Shown piece after piece: positions 1-4,552 of a DNA stretch of 7,040 bases. The stretch is from the NCBI GenBank assembly GCA_002470185.1, contig DKNG01000172.1, positions 8,520 through 15,559 of the forward strand. Reading direction: 5' to 3'. Each line of letters opens with the position of its first letter. The stretch's first letter is position 1. Under the pieces are notes generated by a model. That model was not told the origin of the DNA. It was given only the letters and a program-made list of their open reading frames with translations, and made no database searches. The position numbers were made by a program, and so were the translations under genes. This DNA is from Arcobacter sp. UBA7394 (GTDB taxonomy: Bacteria > Campylobacterota > Campylobacteria > Campylobacterales > Arcobacteraceae).

Positions 1-135
1 ATTGCAAAACCTGGAATTGTAAAAGTGATTTATCTAGACCCAGTTCAAGCTGATAAAAAAACTGATTGGTTTGAGCAAATGGAAAAAGATATGAACGAAG
101 CTTTTCAAAAAGAAATAAAGAATCATGTCGCTTAG
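1..135 (+). CDS. plsC: 3' end of a probable 1-acyl-glycerol-3-phosphate acyltransferase (PlsC), partial
   Basis: The window opens inside a reading frame that runs 44 codons to a TAG at 133-135. The visible tail starts IAKPGIVKVIYLDPV and continues into a charged helix containing DWFEQMEKDM. A PG-x-V-K-V-x-(Y/F)-L-x-P strand followed by an amphipathic helix resembles the C-terminal end of PlsC-family enzymes, which acylate lysophosphatidic acid to phosphatidic acid at the inner membrane face. The catalytic HX4D and the other acyltransferase blocks would lie upstream, outside the window, so the name rests only on this tail. The last 11 bases overlap the crcB start, which implies one transcript and translational coupling. 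It could instead be another small-molecule acyltransferase or an unrelated protein. Confidence 0.6.
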   Translation: MAKPGIVKVIYLDPVQADKKTDWFEQMEKDMNEAFQKEIKNHVA

Positions 136-511
136 TTGGCAAACAATTTTAGCAATTGGAGCAGGAGGTTCTCTTGGTGCTATTGCTAGAGCCTATACTA
201 TACACTTAACTAATAGATATATTCCTTTAGAATTTCCTGTAGGAGTTTTATTGGTAAACTTAATTGGATCATTTATTATAGGTATACTTTTTGCTTACTT
301 TACTCATATTACTGTATCAGATACTTTAAAAGCATTCTTAACTACGGGTTTTCTTGGGGCTTTAACTACTTATTCTACATTTGCTATAGAATCATATTTA
401 CTTTTTGGAACATCAATATATTTAGCCATAAGTAACATGGCACTTAATCTTTTTGGCACAATTATAGCTGCTGGAACTGGTTATAAAATTCTAAATTTCT
501 TTCTAAAATAA
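125..511 (+). CDS. crcB: Fluoride channel protein CrcB/FluC
   Basis: This 128-residue, very hydrophobic protein has four predicted membrane helices (about 5-27, 36-58, 66-90 and 95-125). That is the usual size for the Fluc/CrcB family, which works as an antiparallel dimer exporting fluoride across the inner membrane. Family blocks are visible in order: GGSLGAIAR (14-22, conserved Arg22), GVLLVNLIGSF (40-50, with the pore Asn45) and GFLGALTTYSTF (75-86, the central Na+ site and phenylalanine-box region). The first aromatic of that box is Tyr83 where the best-studied channels have Phe; Phe86 is kept. The ATG lies inside the preceding gene, and the ribosome site is weak (AAAGAA, 117-122), so translation probably depends on coupling. 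No fluoride riboswitch is possible here because the upstream bases are coding. Family assignment is secure; transport is inferred. Confidence 0.93.
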   Translation: MSLSWQTILAIGAGGSLGAIARAYTIHLTNRYIPLEFPVGVLLVNLIGSFIIGILFAYFTHITVSDTLKAFLTTGFLGALTTYSTFAIESYLLFGTSIYLAISNMALNLFGTIIAAGTGYKILNFFLK

Positions 512-538
512 TAACTTTTTTATCTTGATTCAAATCAT

Positions 539-565
539 TTGATTTAAGCATTAAATAGCTATAAT
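539..565 (+). promoter_or_regulatory. Probable sigma-70 promoter for tatA-argS
   Basis: A perfect TATAAT sits at 560-565. A TTGATT at 539-544 lies 15 bases upstream as a possible -35 element. Campylobacterota promoters generally depend on the -10 and upstream AT-rich periodicity more than on a -35. Transcription would start near 572, giving a leader of about 34 bases before tatA. I see no GC-rich hairpin ending crcB transcription first, so read-through from crcB is also possible. Confidence 0.55.
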
Positions 566-605
566 AACGTTAAAATCAATAAATTTAAATTATGAAGGAT
601 ATATC

Positions 606-836
606 ATGGGTATGCCAGGTGGTATGGAATGGATATTAATTGCTCTAGTTGTATTATTACTATTTGGAGGTAAAAAAATCCCAGAACTTGCAAAAGGTTT
701 AGGTTCAGGAATTAAAAACTTCAAAAAAGCTGTAAAAGAAGATGATGAAGAAGTAGTTGATACTAAAAAAGCTGATGAAATCGAGAAGAAAGCTGAGAAG
801 AAATCAGAAGACACTAACGAAACTAAAACAGTATAA
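606..836 (+). CDS. tatA: Sec-independent (twin-arginine) translocase subunit TatA
   Basis: This 76-residue protein has the TatA layout. It has a very short periplasmic N-terminus, one membrane helix (about 8-21) and the Phe20-Gly21 hinge. An amphipathic helix follows ([11 protein letters not shown] at 23-33, then [11 protein letters not shown]), and the tail is rich in Lys and Glu. TatA multimerises with TatBC to let folded proteins with twin-arginine signals cross the inner membrane. Residue 8 is Glu, the polar position that is Gln in E. coli TatA and Glu in E. coli TatB. The short length and the [13 protein letters not shown] block still favour TatA over TatB. The ATG follows AAGGA (595-599) at a 6-base spacing. 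tatB and tatC are not in the window. argS follows after 9 bases in the same frame. Confidence 0.93.
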   Translation: MGMPGGMEWILIALVVLLLFGGKKIPELAKGLGSGIKNFKKAVKEDDEEVVDTKKADEIEKKAEKKSEDTNETKTV

Positions 837-845
837 GAGAACGAA

Positions 846-2435
846 TTGCAGAATTTAGTAAAAGATTATATTGAAAAAGTTCTAGAAACAAATGTAGTTC
901 TAGAAAAGCCTAAAGATATTTCTTTAGGTCACTACGCAACACCAATTGCTTTCTCTCTAGCTAAAGAGTTAAGAAAATCACCAATGATTATTGCTGAGGA
1001 CTTAGCTTCAAAGTTTGTAGACTCACCTATGTTTGAAAAAGTTGAATCAGTTAAAGGGTTTATTAACTTTAAATTATCTAATTCATTTTTAGAATCATTA
1101 GTTGATGACGCAATTGCAAATGAATCAAATTTTGCAAAAGAAGAGAAAAAAGACGAAAAAATTCTTTTAGAATATGTATCTGCTAACCCTACGGGCCCTT
1201 TACATATTGGTCATGCAAGAGGTGCAATTGCAGGTGATGCAATTGCAAGAGTTGGTAGACATTTAGGATATGATGTTCAAACTGAATATTATATCAATGA
1301 TGCTGGTGCTCAAATGGATTTACTTGGTTTATCTGTTTCTTTAGCTGCAAGAGATTTTATTTTTGAAGAAGAAGTGGAATATCCAGAAACTTATTATAGA
1401 GGTGATTATCTTTTAGATATTGCCAAAGCTGTAATTGAGAAATTTGGAAAAGAGATCATTTATGATGATTCTAAATATAAAGAAATTGCATTTTTTGCAA
1501 AAGATTTAGTTATGGATATTATCATTAAAGATTTAGGAGATTTAGGTGTTACTTTTGATACTTTTGTTTCTGAAAAATCTCTATATACTTCTTGGGATGA
1601 AACAAAATCTGTATTAGAAGAAAATGGTTCTTTATATAATAAAGATGACAAAGTTTATTTAAAATCAACTGATCATGGTGATGATTCGGATAGAGTTGTT
1701 GTAAGAGACAATGGTATTCCAACATACCTTGCAGGTGATATTATTTATCATAAAGATAAATATGATAGATCTTTTGACAAATATATTAATATTTGGGGAG
1801 CTGATCATCATGGTTATATCAAAAGAGTTAAAGCAGCAATTGAATTTTTAGGTAATGATTCTGAGAAATTAGAAATCATTTTATCTCAAATGGTTCAATT
1901 ATTAAAGGGTGGAGAGCCTTATAAAATGTCAAAAAGAGCTGGTAATGTGATTTTAATGTCAGATATTACAGCAGAAATTGGCGCTGATGCTTTAAGATTT
2001 GTGTTTTTAACTAAAAAAAGTGATACTCATCTAGATTTTGATATTGACAGTTTAAAGAATCAAGATTCTTCTAACCCAGTATTTTATATTAATTATGCAC
2101 ATGCAAGAATCAATCAGGTTTTCAAAAAAGCTGAATTAACTATTGATGATGTTAAAAGTGAAAGTTTTGCTAACTTAAATCAAGATGGTTTAAATCTTGT
2201 ATATGAATCATTATTGTTAGGTAATGTTTTAAATGAAGCATTTGCAAAAAGAGATATGCAGAAGATTACTGAATATTTAAATTCTTTAGCTTCTTCTATT
2301 CATAGATTCTACAATGATAATAAAGTTGTTGGTAGTGAAAACCAGAATGTATATTTAAAAGTTTTAAGTATGTCTGCGTTAAGCTTACGTGTAGGTTTAT
2401 CAATTTTAGGAATAACGGCTAAGGAGATTATGTAA
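846..2435 (+). CDS. argS: Arginyl-tRNA synthetase (class I), TTG start
   Basis: A 529-residue cytoplasmic enzyme that charges tRNA-Arg with arginine using ATP. An N-terminal Arg-tRNA recognition domain (about 1-85) comes first. The Rossmann catalytic core follows with SANPTGPLHIGHARGA (112-127, HIGH at 120-123), GADHHGYI (318-325) and a canonical KMSK loop (360-363). A DALR anticodon-binding domain begins at Asp381 and runs to the C-terminus. Length and sequence match Campylobacter ArgS closely as I recall it. The start is decided by context: the tatA TAA (834-836) is in the same frame only three codons upstream, no ATG lies between, and the first internal Met (47) is too far in. TTG at 846 is therefore the start, with a weak AAGAGA ribosome site at 835-840. 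The stop shares a base with the next small ORF. Confidence 0.97.
   Translation: MQNLVKDYIEKVLETNVVLEKPKDISLGHYATPIAFSLAKELRKSPMIIAEDLASKFVDSPMFEKVESVKGFINFKLSNSFLESLVDDAIANESNFAKEEKKDEKILLEYVSANPTGPLHIGHARGAIAGDAIARVGRHLGYDVQTEYYINDAGAQMDLLGLSVSLAARDFIFEEEVEYPETYYRGDYLLDIAKAVIEKFGKEIIYDDSKYKEIAFFAKDLVMDIIIKDLGDLGVTFDTFVSEKSLYTSWDETKSVLEENGSLYNKDDKVYLKSTDHGDDSDRVVVRDNGIPTYLAGDIIYHKDKYDRSFDKYINIWGADHHGYIKRVKAAIEFLGNDSEKLEIILSQMVQLLKGGEPYKMSKRAGNVILMSDITAEIGADALRFVFLTKKSDTHLDFDIDSLKNQDSSNPVFYINYAHARINQVFKKAELTIDDVKSESFANLNQDGLNLVYESLLLGNVLNEAFAKRDMQKITEYLNSLASSIHRFYNDNKVVGSENQNVYLKVLSMSALSLRVGLSILGITAKEIM
2421..2426 (+). promoter_or_regulatory. Strong Shine-Dalgarno for the small ORF, inside argS
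   Basis: AAGGAG lies 8 bases before the ATG at 2435. It encodes part of the ArgS C-terminus (Lys-Glu) and is the best anti-16S match near any start in this window. It argues that the following small ORF is really translated. Confidence 0.7.
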
Positions 2436-2554
2436 TGAAATGGTTTTTGATTATATTTGCTTTAGGAATTGGAATAGCTATATATACTGGTAATATGGGT
2501 GGAGCAAAAGATGCTACATCAAATTACGGTAAAGTAATGAGAGGAGGAGAGTAA
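2435..2554 (+). CDS. Small single-pass membrane protein, 39 residues, unknown function
   Basis: The ATG overlaps the argS stop (TAATG, 2433-2437) and the frame runs 39 codons to TAA at 2552-2554. The protein begins MKWFLIIFALGIGIAIYTG, one hydrophobic segment (about residues 3-17). A 22-residue polar tail follows, rich in Gly, Asn and Lys, ending KVMRGGE. There is no cleavage motif that would make it a clear secreted peptide, no cysteine, and no lipobox. A strong AAGGAG ribosome site 8 bases upstream and the one-base overlap suggest translation coupled to argS. I do not recognise a family. The topology (N-terminal anchor, short soluble tail) is common among membrane microproteins that bind a larger partner. 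It is short enough to be missed by annotation length cut-offs. A chance ORF cannot be excluded without conservation data. Confidence 0.65.
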   Translation: MKWFLIIFALGIGIAIYTGNMGGAKDATSNYGKVMRGGE

Positions 2555-2565
2555 AACTCTTCTTC
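2543..2565 (+). terminator. Possible hairpin terminator for the tatA-argS-small ORF transcript
   Basis: GGAGGAGAGT (2543-2552) can pair with ACTCTTCTTC (2556-2565) across an AAA loop. The RNA stem has 10 pairs, two of them G-U. The following bases are pyrimidine-rich (CCTTATACTTCTTTA) but not a clean T run, so it is a weak intrinsic terminator at best. On the minus strand the two G-U pairs become A-C mismatches, so the structure favours plus-strand RNA. It overlaps the last codons of the small ORF and ends just before the rsfS stop codon. Confidence 0.35.
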
Positions 2566-2567
2566 CC

Positions 2568-2891
2568 TTATACTTCTTTAGTATTTAATTCACTTAAGAA
2601 CTCTTCTAAAGAGTATTTAGCTCTTGCAGATTCGCTCATTAGATTAATAAACATATCTCCTAAATCACAAATAGTCCACTCATCATCTTCATCAACTCTT
2701 AAAAATTCTTCACCTAATGGTTTTAATTCAGTTTTTAAGTAGTTTAATAATGCAAAACCATGTTTAGAGTTTAATGTTGTTGCAATTACAACGTAATCAA
2801 CTAAATAGTCTTTGTCAGTTAAATCAATAACTTCAATATTTTCTGCTTTTTTCTCGTCTAATACTTTTTTGATTGTTTCTAATCTATTCAA
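2568..2891 (-). CDS. rsfS: Ribosomal silencing factor RsfS (RsfA/YbeB/Iojap family), TTG start
   Basis: A 107-residue protein of the usual RsfS length. RsfS binds ribosomal protein uL14 on the 50S subunit and blocks joining with 30S when nutrients are low. Family features are an N-terminal helix (ETIKKVLDEKKAENIEVIDL), the core DYVVIATTLNSKH (32-44), and EWTICDLGDM (71-80) before a C-terminal YSLEEFL helix. After the DLGD block, where the family usually has V-H-(I/V), this protein has Ile82-Asn83-Leu84, so the customary His is missing. The first internal Met is residue 80, so the TTG at 2891-2889 must be the start. It has AAAGG at 2903-2899, 7 bases away, overlapping the nadD stop. It follows nadD by 11 bases, the classic nadD-rsfS pairing, and converges on the small ORF. 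Confidence 0.93.
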   Translation of the reverse strand: MNRLETIKKVLDEKKAENIEVIDLTDKDYLVDYVVIATTLNSKHGFALLNYLKTELKPLGEEFLRVDEDDEWTICDLGDMFINLMSESARAKYSLEEFLSELNTKEV

Positions 2892-2898
2892 AAATTTA

Positions 2899-2903
2899 CC
2901 TTT
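2899..2903 (-). promoter_or_regulatory. Shine-Dalgarno of rsfS overlapping the nadD stop
   Basis: On the minus strand the sequence reads TAAAAGGTAAATTTTTG: the nadD TAA, then AAAGG, 7 bases, then the TTG start. A ribosome ending nadD would be parked on the rsfS initiation site. This supports coupled translation and the TTG start choice. Confidence 0.65.
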
Positions 2904-3445
2904 TATTTTGTTTGTTGAAGCTCTAAAATGTCTTCTTTTATTTGTTCTGGTATATAGCTTAAATCTACTTTTTCTCTCAATTGTGTTGAGCTAATATCAA
3001 TATTTAAATCTAAAGTTTTAAAATCATTTAGTTTATCATTCTCAAATCCCAAACGTTTAAAAACAACAAATTGAGCTAGTTCTTTTAACTCATTTATGTT
3101 ATTCCATTTATTTAAATCTTTTATATTATCTTCACCAATAATTATAAAAATCTTCGATGGTTTATATAAGTTTTTCAAATAATTAACTGTTTCTATTGAG
3201 TAGACAGGTCTATTTTGATTGATTTCGTAATCACAAATTTCAATTTTTGGATTATTGTTAAAAACTTTTTTTAATAGATTAAATCTAATATTAGGTTCAT
3301 AATGAAAGCTACTTTTAAAAGGATTTAAATATGTAGGAACTACAATTATCTTATCTATTTCTAGGGAATTTAATGCCTTATTTACAATAGCTTCATGTGC
3401 TATATGAATTGGGTCAAAACTTCCACCAAATATTGCTAGTTGCAC
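2903..3445 (-). CDS. nadD: Nicotinate-nucleotide adenylyltransferase NadD, GTG start
   Basis: A 180-residue cytoplasmic enzyme that transfers AMP from ATP to nicotinate mononucleotide, giving deamido-NAD in NAD(P) synthesis. The nucleotidyltransferase signature GGSFDPIHIAH (7-17) holds the ATP-binding H14-x-x-H17 pair, with Ala16 where Gly is usual. Further blocks are PVYSIETVNYL (80-90), IIGEDNIKDLNKW (102-114, substrate-pocket Trp114) and ISSTQLRE (151-158, the ISSTxIR phosphate-binding motif). The start is forced: TAG lies immediately before the GTG, the protein has no other Met, and the signature begins at residue 7. AAAGG at 3460-3456 is a ribosome site at a rather long 10-base spacing. 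It is slightly shorter than many NadD proteins (about 190-215) but intact at both ends. It is transcribed divergently from gap. Confidence 0.95.
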   Translation of the reverse strand: MQLAIFGGSFDPIHIAHEAIVNKALNSLEIDKIIVVPTYLNPFKSSFHYEPNIRFNLLKKVFNNNPKIEICDYEINQNRPVYSIETVNYLKNLYKPSKIFIIIGEDNIKDLNKWNNINELKELAQFVVFKRLGFENDKLNDFKTLDLNIDISSTQLREKVDLSYIPEQIKEDILELQQTK

Positions 3446-3455
3446 CTATTTAATA

Positions 3456-3460
3456 CCTTT
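3456..3460 (-). promoter_or_regulatory. Shine-Dalgarno of nadD
   Basis: AAAGG on the minus strand lies 10 bases before the GTG start at 3445. The spacing is longer than at the other genes here (5-9 bases), which together with the GTG codon suggests modest NadD translation. Confidence 0.5.
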
Positions 3461-3478
3461 ATAATATACTTAAATAAT

Positions 3479-3487
3479 ATTATAGCA
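3479..3487 (-). promoter_or_regulatory. Extended -10 promoter for nadD-rsfS
   Basis: Read on the minus strand, 3487-3479 is TGCTATAAT, a perfect -10 hexamer with the TGn extension. The predicted transcription start is near 3472, leaving about 26 bases before the nadD GTG. It is the best-formed promoter element in the window. Confidence 0.65.
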
Positions 3488-3496
3488 ATATTTGGA

Positions 3497-3502
3497 TAAA
3501 AT
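3497..3502 (+). promoter_or_regulatory. Candidate -10 for the gap-pgk-tpiA-fabI operon
   Basis: TAAAAT at 3497-3502, in the context TTTGGATAAAAT, would start transcription near 3509, about 27 bases before gap. A perfect TATAAT at 3460-3465 on the same strand is an alternative or second promoter with a leader of about 64 bases. I cannot choose between them from sequence alone. Confidence 0.45.
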
Positions 3503-3535
3503 ATCTACCAAATTAGATTTAAATAAAGGGAAAAT

Positions 3536-4531
3536 ATGGCTGTTAAAGTTGCAATTAATGGATTAGGAAGAATTGGTAGATGTGTAGCGCGAATCGTTGC
3601 TGACAGAACTGATGTTGAATTAGTAGCTGCAAATGCTAGTGGTAGTGAAGAAATGATTCAATATAATCTTAGATATGACACAGTTCATGGTAAAAGATCA
3701 GACATCAAAGTTGAAGATGGTTTTATTTATATTGGTAATGATAAAGCAAAATTAATGAGTGAAAGAGATCCTTCTAAATTAAACTTTACTGACTTTGGTG
3801 CAGAAGTTGTTTTAGAATGTACAGGTGCTTTCTTAACTGAAGAGTCTTGTCAAGCATATATTGACAATGGAATTAAAAAAGTAGTAATGAGCGCACCTGC
3901 GAAAGATGATACACCAACTTTTGTTATGGGTGCAAATGAAGAGACTTATGCTGGTCAAGCAATTGTTTCAAATGCTTCTTGTACTACAAATGGATTAGCT
4001 CCTGTTGCTAAAGTACTTGATGATAAATTTGGAATTGAAAAAGGTTTAATGACTACTATTCACTCATACACTTCTTCTCAACCAATTTTAGATGCTAAAG
4101 ATAAAAAAGATCCAAGAAAAGGAAGAGCGGGAGCTACTAACTTAATTCCTGCATCAACTGGTGCTGCAAAAGCAATTGGAAAAGTTATGCCTCACTTAAA
4201 CGGTAAATTAAATGGTCAAGCAATTAGAGTACCAACTCCAAATGTTTCTATGGTTGATTTAACAGTAACTTTAAAAAATGATACAAGCTTAGAAGAAATT
4301 CAAGCTGCATTTACAGAAGCTTCTAATGGTAAATTAGCTGGTATCTTAGGTGTTGATGTTGAAGGTAGAGTAAGTTCTGACTTTATCGGTGAGTCTTTAT
4401 CAACTGTTGTTCCTTTAGATACTATTCAAGTAATTGAAAACAATATGGTTAAAGTTCTTTCATGGTATGACAACGAGTGGGGTTATTCTACTAGACTTGT
4501 TGACATGGGTGTACACGTAGCAACAAACTAA
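3536..4531 (+). CDS. gap: Glyceraldehyde-3-phosphate dehydrogenase, probably NADP-accepting
   Basis: A 331-residue cytoplasmic enzyme that interconverts glyceraldehyde-3-phosphate and 1,3-bisphosphoglycerate. The Rossmann motif INGLGRIGR (7-15) is followed by SNASCTTN (145-152) with nucleophile Cys149, and base His176. Then come the phosphate-site STGAAKA (207-213), RVPTPNVSMVDL (231-242) and the C-terminal WYDNEWGY (310-317). The residue after the second strand is unusual. Canonical VAIND, whose Asp34 (E. coli numbering) holds the NAD ribose, reads VAANASG, so Asp34 is Ala and Ser35 follows. Loss of this acid is typical of NADP-using GapB-type enzymes. Also atypical are Gly153 (usually Cys), Ser180 (usually Asn) and Ala187-Lys188 (often Leu-Pro in NAD enzymes). 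AAAGGG at 3525-3530, 5 bases before the ATG, predicts strong translation. It is first gene of the gap-pgk-tpiA-fabI block; NADP use is inferred. Confidence 0.96.
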   Translation: MAVKVAINGLGRIGRCVARIVADRTDVELVAANASGSEEMIQYNLRYDTVHGKRSDIKVEDGFIYIGNDKAKLMSERDPSKLNFTDFGAEVVLECTGAFLTEESCQAYIDNGIKKVVMSAPAKDDTPTFVMGANEETYAGQAIVSNASCTTNGLAPVAKVLDDKFGIEKGLMTTIHSYTSSQPILDAKDKKDPRKGRAGATNLIPASTGAAKAIGKVMPHLNGKLNGQAIRVPTPNVSMVDLTVTLKNDTSLEEIQAAFTEASNGKLAGILGVDVEGRVSSDFIGESLSTVVPLDTIQVIENNMVKVLSWYDNEWGYSTRLVDMGVHVATN

Positions 4532-4552
4532 TAATATACAAGGTAAAACTGA

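Larger units (their letters stand above)
3426..3495. repeat. 13-bp perfect inverted repeat flanking the nadD promoter
   Basis: CCAAATATTGCTA at 3426-3438 (inside nadD codons 2-7) is the exact reverse complement of TAGCAATATTTGG at 3483-3495. The arms are 44 bases apart. The right arm lies between the minus-strand TATAAT and a candidate gap -10. Neighbouring bases do not extend the match. Confidence 0.6.

Noticed and set aside
592..639. 15-codon upstream ATG frame overlapping the tatA start
   Set aside because: It has no ribosome site of its own, and its second and third codons are simply the tatA Shine-Dalgarno; most likely incidental.
590..814. Minus-strand open frame of 74 codons opposite tatA
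   Set aside because: It is Ser/Phe-rich low-complexity translation of the antisense of the Lys/Glu-rich TatA tail; it has no family features and fully overlaps a real gene.
879..906. GTTCTAGAAA direct repeat 18 bases apart in argS
   Set aside because: Both copies encode Val-Leu-Glu in frame within the conserved ArgS N-terminal domain; no sign of mobile or regulatory function.
1460..1651. Minus-strand open frame of 63 codons inside argS
   Set aside because: Antisense shadow of the ArgS core with no recognisable protein features or promoter.
2530..2570. Intrinsic terminator for rsfS on the minus strand
   Set aside because: The same stem has A-C mismatches on this strand and no following T run, leaving only five clean pairs.
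2812..2994. Plus-strand hydrophobic 60-codon frame across rsfS/nadD
   Set aside because: It lies opposite two well-supported genes; the hydrophobicity comes from reading antisense of Lys/Glu-rich codons.
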